Assembly: GCA_037954325.1 (NCBI GenBank)
Contig: JBBMNZ010000015.1
Span: 6,294,501-6,358,500, forward strand
Direction of reading: 5' to 3'
From: Fistularia commersonii
Taxonomy: Eukaryota > Chordata > Actinopteri > Syngnathiformes > Fistulariidae
DNA: 64,000 bases
In this document: in pieces, positions 35,635 to 47,474 of the stretch
How the letters are laid out: each line of letters begins with the position of its first letter
Position numbering within the stretch: position 1 is the stretch's first letter
Position numbers and translations under genes: made by a program
Notes under the pieces: generated by a model
Told to the model about the DNA's origin: nothing
Database searches by the model: none
Seen by the model: the letters and a program-made list of their open reading frames with translations, nothing else

Positions 35635-36168
35635 ATGGCCGATCGAGAAAGGGAACCAAAAGAAGGAAAGCTGAGTGTTGAGGCTTCAGAATCTCTAACT
35701 GCCGGAGAAGCTGCAGGTGCACAAGAACAGCAACCACAAACTGAAGAGTCTGAGTGTCCGGGTTGCCAGTCACTGGGTGTCCTGACTCTGCCCTGCGGAC
35801 ACAAGCTGTGTCCTACGTGCATCGAGCTTAGCCATGGGGAGATCGGTCCAGCCGAATGCACAATCTGCTACGGCTCCCAGCTAATAGACTCTGTGCTTCA
35901 CACCCTGCTGGATGTCCTCTTCCTGGACCAACCTCGGAGACAGAGGGTCACACGTGGAACTGAGGAGGAGATCAACTCGGGGGAGAAGGCTCGAGGCGAA
36001 GCTGGCAGGTGTTGTGGTTCGGAGGGCGAGGAGCTGTGCGTCCAGCATGGAGAACCCCTCAACTTGTTCTGTCTCGAGGAGGAGGAGCTGTTTTGCCAGG
36101 AGTGTCAGACCGATGAACACCAGAGGCACCAGTGCAGCTCCATCAAGGAAGCAGAACTCGTATGCAAG
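35635..36168 (+). CDS. TRIM coding exon 1 (RING and B-box2)
   Basis: Encodes residues 1-178 including an acidic, glutamine-rich N-terminus, the RING finger and the complete B-box2. It ends at a donor AAG|GTTAGA with phase 0. The upstream open frame to 35572 has no ATG before 35635. Confidence 0.93.
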
Positions 36169-39100
36169 GTTAGATACGAGAACCAACGGCCCTTCGTCGT
36201 CGGCTGATATTTAACTAAGATTATTAGGGGTCGTCATGAGTTGCTCAGTGTCACAAATATAGAACAGGAAGACTGAATTGCAACATCAAGACGTGTAATG
36301 TTTACTTCACATTCCGGTCAGTTGGATAATGTCAGCTGTTCCGTTTCTTGGACCAAGAACCAAAGGAGCCAACTTTGTGTACTGGAGTGGCAAATGTCAC
36401 AGAGCAAAGCAGCAGCCCAAAGAAATAGCTCACATTGGTATAAAGATTAAGTAGCCATTTGTTTTCCTACAGCAACATTAAAAGCCCTCCAGACTCAAAT
36501 TCACACAAGAATGACCAGGGACCATTGTATAAACCCGATCAACTCGGTGCACATGTACTGGTTTGCCAAACTCCTGTGGTTACACAGGCAGTTAAAAAGT
36601 ATGGGAAGAGGGAATTAATAGCACATTTCCAAGCATAAGAAATGCATAATGCAAATGCTTATCCATCACATGCACAGAATTTTTAACAATTCAAGAGCAT
36701 GAGACCAAACTGGACAGCAACACCAAAAAAGTCTTACCTTCATTCTATGAAACAGAATTAATCAATATATTGATGAGGAAATATCTGATTTCGTCAGCAA
36801 TTAGTTGAATGGAACCCTGTGTTTTACTTGCCAGGATGGTTTGAAGTAATGATATCATCGGTAGGAAAATAGTGTTCTTGGGTAAAATATCAACCAAAGG
36901 TCCATTATTACAAATTTCTTATCACAACACCTAGTTTGGTAAAAGTCAGACTTCAGGATTATCAACTTTGCCGTACTTAAAATAAACCTACAGGACTTCA
37001 CGCAGAATGCCCTCAATGTTTATATTAACTTTGGAACAAACTGCACCTTAGCCTCGTACGTATGTTTGACACACATTGAAACAAGCCTCGGCTCCATTGT
37101 TCAAATGTTATCGCATGTTTTTATTTATTTATTTATGTAGCCGAATATTTCGAAAAACTCACCTTAAATTTGCCTTGATTTCGATGAAAGCATTTTTGAC
37201 AGTCGACCAAAGGATCGCTCCCCACCACCTGACGTTGGCTTAAAAAAACTGGAACCGTACCAGAGGATTTCATCGGCCAAGACACTCCATCAATGTCATG
37301 AGGCATCAGCATATCAGCAGCTACAGGGGGAGCTCTATTAGGGAAATGAATAGCTCTCCCCTGAGTCATCTGAGTCTGCCTCCTCCATGGAGTGTTGGTT
37401 GAGTTTTGAGTTTCACAAAGAGCGCTTTCCACCGCTCAACTATGTGTCCAGTCAGGCTAAATGCTCAACTTGCCAAACACAGCCCGGGCCAAGGTCTGCT
37501 TCTACCTCTTCTGTCTGACCATTTGCCAGAACACATTTGAGCTCACTGCAAAGCCCTTCTGCATAGCCTTCCCCGACACAGGGGATTTTGCTTCGGCAAC
37601 AAAATAAACACTTCTCCATTCCTTCGGCCCTGTTGTTTCAAGATAACTGTGGCTTGCACATCTCATAAACGCTACAAGAATGAGGCCAGGCCATGCTGAG
37701 ATTTAAAAGTTGTAAATAAAATCCCCGACAAACAGTCAAAGATCAGAGAAGTGGTTCAGCCAATTATGGAAACTCTTCTGTTAGTCCAGCTGTATGAATC
37801 AACAAAACACTGCAAAGAAGCAGTGTTACAGCTCACATAAATAGATTAATTAAATTAATTTCCTTTTTTATGCACTTCTCAGGGACCGCTTGTGTTGATC
37901 TGAGCCAGATATGTATCAATTGTTGCAAGGAGGGGAATGGTTGGGGTGCCATTGAGTAAAGTCTCAGATAACCTCAACTAAAAGGTTGAATCTATAAAGG
38001 TCTACCGACAATAACGTTAAAATATGGATATTGCCATACCATCACAACACAGTTGGCGTAATATTGATCCTTGAGGCAGTACTCTGAATAAGCCAAGCGA
38101 TTTAAAGACGTTCATATGGACGTTAAAGATGCAGAAACTCTGGGTGGAGATGTGATTTGCCATCATACCACTGTCAGTCAATTGGCAGTGGCAAGAAATT
38201 TCATAGCAGCTATTGATTTTTCATGCTTTTTTTCAAGCTTTCTTGCAGCCCCTTGAACTCCATGTGTGTGTGCACGTGCGTGTGTGTACAATAGCTGTTG
38301 TTGGCCAAAGCCACACCACATGAGCTGACAATACAACTAAATACAACTAACCCGCTCAATTCCAGGTAAAAAAAAAAAAAACAGAATTTCTTGCACACCC
38401 ACCAAATTCCCAGCAACCCCAAAATCACACTGAAAACAAGCATCAACATAATCCCCAACATTCGTGACTCAATACAATAAATACATGTGTGCACTTGCAT
38501 ATAGTGTATATATGCATAAATGCCTGTATATGTGCAAGTATATATGCATATATATGTATGTTTGTATACATGTAAATATTAGATATTTATATGTGTGTGA
38601 GTGTATATAAATTATATATATATATATGTATATATATTCCCAAAACAGTGTCAATACATTTAAATTATCTGTTAAATGGGCCTTAAATATGTGTGTGTTT
38701 ACGTGCACGTACGTCTGTATATATTTGCTTGTGTTCATGTATGTATGTATACACATAGATGATAGATATTTATATTTGCACATATGTGTGTGTGCAGTGT
38801 ATGTACATATATACCTTCCACAAACAGAAATTAATAAGGTTTAAATATCTGTCTTAGATATGTGTTTGTTTGTTTGTTTGCATGTGTATGTGTGAACATG
38901 CATGTGTATAAATGCATGTATGTATGTATATGCATCTTTATGAATATATACATCATTGTGTGCGCGTGTGTAGCGTATATACATATATATTCCATAAACA
39001 GCTATTAATTCAGTTTAAATATATGTTAAGCAGGTCTTAAAATATATGTATATTTCATTTATATGTGCTACATAATAACTCATGTGTTACAAATATTTAA

Positions 39101-42100
39101 TATAACAATTAATCGAATATTTATGTGCAACGCTGTGGAAATGTTTTGTTACCGTGATATTTTCTTATAACGCCTTGTCTGCATTTTTTTGTCCATAGAG
39201 ACAGCTGCGCTCCGCAGTGAAGAGCCTCACGGAGCAATTGGAAAATATAACTTCCATTCGACAGACGTGGGAAGACACCGCGGCCCACATCACGGTACAC
39301 ACTAAAAACTCATTAAGAGGCTGCATCTGCTTGAAAACATCTGTGGGATAGCATTGCGGCGAATAACGGCGATGGTGATGTGGCCAAACTGACTTGCCAA
39401 GTCTTCCCTTTTTAGACATTTTTATTTGGGGCTGAAAATCAACACAATGGATCATCTCTCCAAACTGTACCGCATAAGCTTAAAAATGATCCTTATAACA
39501 AAAACACCCTCATCAATTACTGACAGCACCCTGATACATACGTTTATATTTGTGACCGTTACTTGCACCGCTGTGCTGTCAACACACCTTGGGTACATGA
39601 ATTACCAAGTTCGGCATTAATAATAATAATACAGAGTGGGTTTTTCCATCTTCGTGCCGTGGTGTTGTTCCATCGTCCACACCATCTTCTCATGGGCCAC
39701 ATGTGACCATTATGCATGCTGTCAGACACTGTACAGTCCCTCGAGTCAATTGTTGTTGGTTTTAGGTAGAACACAGATAGACCAAGTCGATGCTCAGTTC
39801 CAAAAAGGATCAACAAATATAATAAAAAAATATTTTCCCAAAATGTCAATCCCGATCACAATCATATTTTATTAAGATCTTCTTCTGCAAACGTGTTCAG
39901 CTTGTGAATAATCACACTGTTATAATCTAACAAGGTAAGGAAGACATGATGTTATGGCACTTTCTTGCTTCTCATGAAGAGCTCTCTAAATTTCAAAATA
40001 TTTGTAATTGCCAGCAGAGCACTTAAATTCTGTTTGTTCTCTGGTGGAGGAAATTGATGCTTCATCTTCTTCATACAGGCACCCGCAGTTTATGAAAATC
40101 CAACGCACGCGCTCTTTGCCAGGATATAAAATCAACAAATTTTCAATCAATTTCTAATTTGGATACATCATGCTCTATCGCAATTCTACTGCTGGGAAAA
40201 TAAATATTTGTTGGCAAAAACAAAAAGAGATGATTGAGCATGACACGTGGTAAATCCTGTCTCCAGAGCCAGTCAATAACAACGGCTCAAGTCTTGAGGG
40301 AGGAGTTTGAGAAGATGCACCAATACCTCCGTGACAAGGAGGCTGCGCTGATGTCGCAACTGAAGCAGGAAGAGGAAGAGAAGAGTGCGAAGGTTGAGGA
40401 CAAGATTAGCAGGCTAAGCGATGACATACAAGAACTCACATCCAGCATCAGCTCGGCTGAGGAGGCCATGGGACTGGAGGGCGTGCCCTTCCTGAAGGTA
40501 CACCCTTACACTAAATACAGAGAACCTCTGCATTATTTCACAATAACTAAGTCTCTTTGTACTTATGAGAATGAGAATCAAACTAAGGGCCCATTGGAAG
40601 AATCCTTACCATACCTTATTTCAAGTGGTTACAATGAAAAAGGCAGTATAGAAGTAATTTTTTTATTTATTTTATTTATATAGTTTATTCCTAGTTTTTC
40701 CTATATTCTAATAACTTTTCTTGCATGTTCTGCAGCAAGTGGTTGAGATGTCCCCACAATGTGGGACATTTAAAGGACTATTCTATTCTAAAACTGTACC
40801 TATTGTAGATACGAAGTGCTTTTCAGGCCCAAATTTTTGAATATATGTTTTGCAATAATTCATATAAGTAAAGGTTACTTTGTGTGTAAATGTATATCTA
40901 TGTAGTTTATATGCATTTTTAAAGCGGGAGGAAAGATACAGTTACAGAATTTGGATGGAATACACATTAAAAGTGAAAGTACTGGCGTTTATTGGTATTT
41001 CCTCTGTCCCCCCCAGAACTACAAGAAGGCTTCTGAAAGGTGAATTATTATTTTTTTTGTCGTTCGTACCCTAAATATATACAATAATAGAAAGATTATG
41101 TTGGACAAATAATAATAATGTAATACTGTACAACACTGAGCTGCAACTTCATTGTTGAAAAGTCTCAATAGTGCAAATAACAGTAATCATGAAAATAATA
41201 AGTGTCAATGAGGAATGCTCTCGGATGAGAGGCGAAAACATCTTCAAGGGAAGAAAGTCAAGCCCAGTTGCTACGAGAAGAGGACAAGATATAAAACTAT
41301 TATTATTGTTATCATCACAGTAGTACAAGGGGAACTATGAATGATTAACCCCCAAATCCACTAAAAGTCCACATATATTTCAATGTAGCTCTAACACACC
41401 ACTTATACATCCTTATACATACAGGGTATACATCCACACACACATACAAACATACACGCATACACATACATACACACACATACATACACACACACATCCC
41501 AATCCTTCAGACTCCCGTTAACCTCTGATGATCTTACAGAGAGTTATTACAGAAAGCTGTGATAGTTTGTGTAGCCAAGGGCACGGGTGGTATTGGCTTC
41601 AGCAAGTTTCTACTCTATAAATCACAGATCAGACCAGGACTGAGGTGATTGTTCGTACGATTGTTTAGCTTCTTTTTCTCTCCCAAGCAGCTGTCATTTT
41701 GCAGCTTAGAATTCAGTCTCCGTGTTGTAACATAAGTAGCTTCCTTGCAAATTGACTTTATACTCCTGCAGGCTCAGTGGTCCCAGTGTGCCGCACGAAA
41801 TACTGATTGTAGAATAGCTGTTTAAGAATATTGACCTTCCTGACAACCTTAACATGTTGATGAATTGCTCAGGCCACGGGAGTACTGGGTGTGAAAATTA
41901 GAACGAACAAATATGAAGGGCATTTGTTGTCACAAGTAGAACTGAGGATTCAATTGCCGTCTTGCACGTTCCCCCGAGAGGGGGGTTACATTTCTTGAGA
42001 TGTGCATGTTGAGATGATTTTAGGTAAAGGCATTAGGTATACGTGTATGCTACTCTGCTTGCTGTATTGTAACCCATGGCACAAATTCAACAAATGAGTG

Positions 42101-45100
42101 AGTCTTCGATCTTTCCCAGGGTGAAGTGCAGAGTGGAGGAGCCTGGATACGAATCAGAAGTTCTGCTTGACGTGGCCAAGCACCAGGGCTGCTTGCAGCA
42201 CCGGGTCTGGGAAAACATGCTGAAGATCATCCAGTACTGTGAGCGAACATTTTACTCTTTGTCCGTACTGAAGAGCAACCAAAATGCACAAGCTAGTAAT
42301 CCATTGTCCAGGCTGTGATGATCTGCTTTCGCCCTGAATTCGCCCTGAATTAGGTAGACAACTGAATGGCACAACCTTTACTTGATTTGAGAGAGGTCAC
42401 AAAAAATAATTATAAATAATGTATAAATACAATTAAATATGTTGAAAATTCAGATTTATTTTGCTATTTTTGTGCGCATTGATGTATAGTTTATAATACT
42501 GTTATTACACAACTTTTTATTAAAATAATGCATTTAGCAATATATATATTTTTTTTGGTGGGTTTATTTCTTTTCTTTACTAACATAAATTTGAGCTATT
42601 ATTGAATTCCCAGCCAGCTCTGAGCCTTTAATTACAGTACACAGCAAAATTGTTTGTTTTCTGTTTTCTACGTCATTAAGTTTCAGGCCCCCGGTAAAGG
42701 AAATATGCTCATTCTACAGTTAATCCTCGCCTTATTTGCCATCCTGTTTACCATCTACCTTAATCTGTATGAATACAGAATTAATCCATTAAACTGACAG
42801 TGAAAGAGCACAGGACAATATAAGTTGTGCCCATTTACTTTGTTCTCAGCAGTTCACTACAATTGTTTCTTACCCAGAGGAGGCCCAAGAATAGCCAGAC
42901 AATACTAGAACCCATAGTGACACCAAATTCTACCGGTTTCCCTCGATTATTTTCAGATGCAAAGAAGCTTCAGAAATCGAAACACACTTCTGAACCATTA
43001 GCCGGATCAGTAACCAATCAGAATAAGGGATGAGTGATTGAACAGCCGGTTGAAAAATGGGCTAGTTTATAAACTGCTTCCCAAATGCGAGTAGAGGATC
43101 TGGAAAGATATTTTTCTTCCCAGCAAATAAATGTGTTAATTTTGGAATTGAACAATCCTCTGGCTGCTGGACACTCCTGTATTGAACCCGCCTTGCCTAA
43201 TATTATGAGTTACAATTGGTTTTGGTTGTCCTGGCAACAGGGATGATAAGATTGAATGGGAGTGGACCTACAGTGAGAAATTAACTTGAGAACAGATCCT
43301 CTCATCCATGCATTTTATATTTTGTCTGACTTAAACCGACAACGTCTCAAAGATCTGTGGGATGGACATTCTTTGTAGTTATCCTAGCCGGCGCTTGTCT
43401 GCGACTTCCACCGACCTGGCTTTACTTCAACAACAACTCTGTGCTGTATATCGGCAACGTGTTTTCCGAAGAACAAATGATCTGTGCTTGAAAAGGTCTG
43501 GAACAGACAGTGAAAAGTCAGCGTACAAACGCAACACAGTCAGGTTTTATTGACATATTGGGTCTCATGCACTAAAACAAAATATAAGATTATTAAAAAG
43601 AACTCCCCCTTCGTGAGCTGCCACCTCACAATGGTGGAGAAGTTTTTGCATGCTAGTGATTCTGGCAACTATGTTGTTGGGGGATTAATGCCCCTGGAAA
43701 GGTTACCCAAGGCAAAACGGTCCCAGGTGACAGACCAGACAAAGCTAAGCAAAACTTTGGACTTAGTTTCCCCTTGCCCGGATGCAGGTCACCGGGGCTG
43801 CTCCCTGGAGCGAGGCCCGGACACGGGGCTATTATTGTATTGGTGAGCACATTTTGGCTGTGCCTTCACCCACGGGGCTGGGCCAGGCACTGTCCGAAGG
43901 ATTGACATGAGTCCCATTTCCCCTGGCCTCACCAACCACGGGAAGGGCCAAGGGGGTTGGGAGCAGTGCGAGCTGGATATGGCTGGAGCAGGGAACCGTG
44001 ACGGTTCAATCCTCGGCTGCAGAAGTGGGGTCTTAGGAGATGGAATGTCTCTGGTGGAGAAAGTGCTCAAGTTGGTGTGCGAGGCTGAGAGATTCCAACT
44101 AGATATAGTCTGACTCACTACAATGCACAGATTGGAGTCTGGAACCAGGCCTCTCGAGAAGGACCCTTTTTTTCTCTAGAGTCGCCCCCTTTGAGAGGCC
44201 TCAGGTAGGTGTAGGCATTGGGTTCAACCTAATGGACAAGAGGGTAGCCTCCCTCCACCTTCAGGCGAGGGGACGGGTTCTGACTGTTTTTTGTGGCTAT
44301 GCACCTAACAACAGTTCAGTTCACCCACCCTTCTTGGGGTCCCTAGAGGGGCTGCCAGATAGCGCTTCTTCCAGGGACTCTGTCCTTCTACTGGAAAATT
44401 TCAACGCTGAGTGGTGTTTTGTTATTGGACTTCTGTGCTCGTCAGGGATTGTCCATAACAAACACCATGTTCAGGCATAAAAGCCATAGTTGTACCTTCT
44501 GGAGCTTCTGGTCCTGTAGTATTATTTGCGGACAGATATCCTGGGAACTCGGGTGAAGAGAGGGAGGGAGCTGTCAACTGATCACCACCTGGTGGTGAGC
44601 TGGCTCCGATGGTACGGGAAGATGCCAGTCAGACCTGGCTGGCTGAAACGCAATGTAAAGGTCTACTGGGAACGTCTGGCACAGTCCCCTATCTCTTCCA
44701 CCTCCGGCAGAGCTACAACTACGTCCCAAGGGAGGCGGGGGACATTGAGACCGAATGGGCCATGTTCCATGCTTCCAATGTTCAGCCAAAAGGTGAAGCT
44801 CTCAATTTACCGGTCAATCTACATTCCCACCATCACCTATGGTCACAAGCTGTGGGCAGTGACTGAAAGAACGAGGGGTGGCCGGACTCACCCTTTGAGA
44901 TAGGGTGAGAAGTTCAATCATCCAGGAGGAGCTCGGAGCTGCTACTCCTCCGCATAGAGAGGAGTCAAATGATGTGGCTCGGGCATCTGGTCAGGATGCC
45001 TCCTGGACACCTCCCAGGGGATGTGTTTCGGTCATGTCTGTCTGGGAGGAAACCACTGGGAAGACCCAGGACACGCTGGAGAAACTATGTCTACAGGCTG

Positions 45101-46775
45101 GCCGGGGAACGCCCTTGGGTCCCCCCAGAGGAGCTGGACCATCTGGCAGGGTGAGGGAGGTCTAGAACTCATTGCTACAGATGCTGCCCCCGCGGCCCGA
45201 ATCCGGATAAGAGGGGGAAAATTGATGAATGGATGAATGGATGGATAAAAAGGAATTCATATTACGTACTGTTTGGCACTGTAACACTCAAAAGTATTGG
45301 ACCCAGTGGCTTGCAAACCTTTCATAACCCTGGATTGACCCTCGCCCCTCTCCACACTGCAGTATTATTACTGGTGTCTCATATAACTGGCAGACTATCT
45401 TGGCCTTTTTTTTTTTTTTTTTTTTTTTCCATCATGCCCGCCTATGTATTTTGGATGTATAGTTGTAGCAGTGATGTCATAATCTTTACAAAGAACTAAG
45501 TAAATAAAATGAATAAACTAGATAAATAAATAAATTGATTAGTAAATACTTTTTAAAATAAACATAAATTAATTTAGTTATATTTTGCTATTTTTTGTTT
45601 ATTGCTGTATGTTTATCACACAGTTAGTACACTGTAATTACGCTACTTTTTATTACACTAATGAATTCCCAATTGATGTTCTTTTTTGGTTCATATTTGA
45701 ACATAAATTTGAGCCAATGTTCAAAGCCAGCTCTGAGTCTTGTATTACCGACATACAGAACAAAATGGTTTTCTATTTTATTTAGTTTCAGCTACTGTGT
45801 AAAGGAAAACCAGACTTTACCAGAACCCACGGTGAAACCAAATTCACTTGCCTGGACCATTCGCCAGATCAGTAACCAATCAGAAAAAGGGATGAGGGGT
45901 TTAAGCGCTGGTGGACAAATAGGTTAATTTATAAACTGCTTCCCAAGTAGAGGTAGAGGTAAGAGAGTATTTTACATCCATTCATAGATATCCATTGGAC
46001 TCTTCAGATACTGAACCCCATATTGGGTGTTGCGCTGTGAGGTAATATCTGCATTATTCAAACAGGGGTTAGAAAGGTGTTTTTGCGATATGATGATCAG
46101 TTTTTAATTTCAACTCTGTGACATTTTTTTCAATAATATGCCTTCGGGTAAAGTGTGTCGCCCTTTAGTATTGATCCCTATGTCAATGTTAATGCCCTTT
46201 TTTCCCTCCTCTCAGTTCCAGTGACCCTGGACCCAAACACCGGCTCGACGTGTTTGAGTGTTTCCTCTGACCTGTCCAGCGTGTTTGTATGTGAGGAGCA
46301 GCCTCTCCCTGACAACCCAGAGAGGTTTGTGAAGCCGCAGAGCATCATGGGCTCTGAGGGCTTCAGCTCGGGTAGGCACAGCTGGGAGGTGGAGGTGGGA
46401 GAAAACAGCACCTGGTCTCTGGGCGTGGCAAGCGAGACCGTTCACAGGAAGGACCGATCCAGAACTGATCAGAACCCGGATCTGAGTTCAGACATGCACT
46501 GCGATGGCCTTTGGACCGTGTCCCTCTCCTCCGGGGAGTACCGTCCCTTCCCTGGGCAGCGCTCTCCTCTTACCCTCAGGAGGAAGCCGCGCAGAGTCCG
46601 AATCCAACTGGATTGGGAGAGAGGCTGTCTGACTTTCTCAGATGCCACTGACAACAGTCTTATCTACAGATTTAAAAAGCAGTGGAGTGGCATACTGAGA
46701 CCCTACTTCTCCACCACTTGTTCCAAACACCCACTGAAAATCAGTTCGGGGAATGTGACTGTCACCACAGAATAA
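35635..46775 (+). CDS. TRIM-family E3 ubiquitin ligase (RING, B-box2, coiled coil, PRY/SPRY)
   Basis: Six coding exons join in phase (35635-36168, 39199-39294, 40267-40497, 41017-41039, 42120-42238, 46216-46775) to 520 codons. RING C3HC4: C41, C44, C54, H56, C59, C62, C75, C78. B-box2: C135, H138, C146, C154, C157, H162, H165, with E149 where Asp or Cys is usual. Residues 179-295 are a charged coiled coil. PRY/SPRY occupies about 336-520 with VTLDPNTG, LPDNPERF, GSEGFSSGRHSWEVEVG and LDWERGCLTFSD. The 23-nt exon and phases are the standard TRIM layout. Such proteins transfer ubiquitin through RING, dimerise through the coil and bind targets with SPRY; many fish members act in antiviral signalling. 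It resembles the TRIM35/NF7/A33-like fish group, but the ortholog cannot be fixed. The start ATG (CATCATGG) is the first in-frame ATG. Confidence 0.94.
36169..39198 (+). other. TRIM intron 1
   Basis: A 3.0-kb intron. It contains no recognisable transposon coding sequence, but 38465-38990 is a patchwork of TATG, TGTA and TGTG microsatellites in which the unit 'CATAAACAG..ATTAAT..GTTTAAATATCTGTTA' recurs three times (about 38640-38690, 38818-38860, 38993-39030). Confidence 0.7.
39199..39294 (+). CDS. TRIM coding exon 2 (coiled coil)
   Basis: A 96-nt exon between TTTGTCCATAG and GTACAC, phase 0, encoding residues 179-210 (RQLRSAVKSLTEQLENITS and so on). Length 96 nt and phase match exon 2 of TRIM genes of this class. 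Confidence 0.92.
39606..39875. other. Intron 2 sequence
   Basis: Intron 2 (39295-40266) holds a short AATAATAAT run at 39619-39630 and no recognised element. Confidence 0.5.
40267..40497 (+). CDS. TRIM coding exon 3 (coiled coil)
   Basis: A 231-nt exon between CTGTCTCCAG and GTACAC, phase 0, encoding residues 211-287. It is strongly helical and charged (REEFEKMHQYLRDKEAAL, KQEEEEKSAKVEDKISRL), with the EGVPFLK end typical of TRIM exon 3. The length of 231 nt is the usual size for this exon. Confidence 0.94.
41017..41039 (+). CDS. TRIM 23-nt micro-exon
   Basis: Between CCCCCCCAG and GTGAAT; encodes NYKKASE plus two bases of the next codon. A 23-nt exon with a NYKKASER-like sequence at this place is diagnostic of this TRIM class. 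Confidence 0.93.
41195..41300 (+). mobile_element. Fragment of a fish retroelement 3' tail
   Basis: GCTCTCGGATGAGAGGCGAAAACATCTTCAAGG ... AAGTCAAGCCCAGTTGCTACG (41218-41278) matches in order a second piece at 61920-61985 (GCTCGGACGAGGGGGGAAATATCTTCAAG ... TTCAAGTCCAGTTGCCAC). The pair represents a common fish repeat, possibly the end of a Penelope-like element. The family name is uncertain. Confidence 0.5.
41435..41497. repeat. (CA/TACA)n microsatellite in TRIM intron 4
   Basis: Imperfect CACACATACA repeats on the plus strand. Confidence 0.9.
42120..42238 (+). CDS. TRIM coding exon 5 (linker before SPRY)
   Basis: A 119-nt exon between ATCTTTCCCAG and GTGAGC. It completes codon R295 and encodes residues 296-334 with WENMLKIIQY at the end, as in other TRIM exon-5 sequences. 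It ends with one base of codon 335. Confidence 0.92.
42405..43105. repeat. Duplicated intronic segment, copy A
   Basis: Matches 45495-45965 in the same orientation. Shared blocks in order are ATTTTGCTATTTTTTG, AACTTTTTATTA, CATAAATTTGAGC, GCCAGCTCTGAG, TAGTTTCAG..TGTAAAGGAAA-type text, AGAACCCA, GATCAGTAACCAATCAGAA and TTTATAAACTGCTTCCCAA. Its frames do not look coding. Copies A and B flank the Rex3-like insertion. Confidence 0.85.
43597..45245 (+). mobile_element. Rex3-like RTE retrotransposon with internal deletion
   Basis: Starts with CCCTTCGTGAGCTGCCACCTCACAATGGTGGAG, the typical fish element start, and ends with GCTGCCCCCGCGGCCCGAATCCGGATAAGAGGGGG and a (GATGGAT)n tail at 45230-45245. 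The endonuclease part is visible at 44232-44420 (RGRVLTVFCGYAPNN), then GRELSTDHHLVVSWLRW at 44560-44620 and PREAGDIETEWAMF near 44727. The RT core is deleted: the sequence jumps near 44790 to the C-terminus (RMPPGHLPGDVFRSCLSGRK, RTRWRNYVYRLAGERPW). It sits in TRIM intron 5, same strand as the gene, and is inactive. Confidence 0.88.
45495..45965. repeat. Duplicated intronic segment, copy B
   Basis: Direct repeat of 42405-43105. The clearest identity is at 45785-45960 versus 42690-43100, for example ATCAGTAACCAATCAGA and TTTATAAACTGCTTCCCAA. A (T)22 tract at 45408-45428 separates it from the Rex3-like element. Confidence 0.85.
46216..46775 (+). CDS. TRIM coding exon 6 (PRY/SPRY) and stop
   Basis: Begins after TTTTCCCTCCTCTCAG. 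It completes F335 and encodes residues 336-520, the whole PRY/SPRY (B30.2) domain, ending ...TVTTE with TAA at 46773-46775. One intact exon for the domain is normal for fish TRIM genes. Confidence 0.95.
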
Positions 46776-47001
46776 TGTCACGCTGCACAAAAAGAAGAGG
46801 GATGTATTCATTTTGGAGAATGATGCATCTCATTTATAAAGACAGTCAATTGTACACAAACAACAGCCAAAGCTAGTTTACCGAATTAGTATACGATAAT
46901 GACTCCCCGGAGAACTGCTGTTATTTACACATTAAATGCTGTAAACAAGGATACTAAACTAGAAATTGGCTACAAAGAACCTGTCCTGATATCTTAGTAA
47001 G

Positions 47002-47007
47002 AATAAA
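47002..47007 (+). terminator. Candidate polyadenylation signal for the TRIM gene
   Basis: AATAAA 227 bp after the stop codon, before the SINE at 47061; downstream sequence is T-rich (TTTTGGTAATATTC). First canonical hexamer after the stop. Confidence 0.6.
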
Positions 47008-47060
47008 TGATTTTGGTAATATTCTAATGATTTGGTTCTTATTTAGTGTAATATTATTGC

Positions 47061-47385
47061 ATTTTGGTTGGCATGGTGGCGCAGTGGTTAATGCTTTAGC
47101 CTCACAGCACGAAGGACCCTGGTGCGATTCTGACAAGGGGATCTTTCTGTGTGGAGTTTGCATGTTGTCTGCGTGGGTTTTCTTGCACAGTCCAAAAACA
47201 TGCAGGTTAATTGGGAGAAAATTACCCTGAATGAATGAGTGACTGAGTGGTTGTCTACATATGTGGCCCTGCGATTGACTTGCGACCAGTCTAAGGTGTA
47301 CCCCGCCTTACATCCGGTGACACCCCTGGGATAGGCTGTAGCATCCCCCCCTTGAGTGCGGAAGAAGATGGATGGATGGATAATT
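47061..47385 (+). mobile_element. tRNA-derived SINE, full-length reference copy
   Basis: A complete plus-strand copy. The RNA polymerase III A box lies in TGGCGCAGTGGTTAATGC (47077-47094) and the B box in GGTGCGATTCTG (47121-47132). Then come GTGTGGAGTTTGCATGTTGTC, the CAGTCCAAAAACATGCA block, the CTGCGATTGACTTGCGACC block, the CCCGCC..GATAGGCTGTAGCATCCC block and a (GGAT)n tail at 47367-47382. Other copies in the window (5495, 8236, 15866, 21795, 22170, 47868, 49871) are fragments of this family. Confidence 0.9.
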
Positions 47386-47433
47386 ACAATTTTCCAATGT
47401 TTTGCTCTTTTTTTTTTTTTGTTACATTTGGAG

Positions 47434-47474
47434 CTTTAATTTAATTTAATTTAATTTAATTTGATTTAATTCAA
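47434..47474. repeat. (TTTAA)n pentanucleotide repeat
   Basis: About six TTTAA units followed by decayed TTTGATTTAATTCAATTC. Confidence 0.9.

Noticed and set aside
38469..38844. Tyrosine/isoleucine-rich frames on both strands
   Set aside because: Translation of TATG/TGTG microsatellite sequence inside TRIM intron 1.
42827..43033. Possible extra TRIM exon in intron 5 (68 codons)
   Set aside because: The same sequence is duplicated at 45785-45960 with a shifted, interrupted frame, and exons 5 and 6 already join in phase without it.
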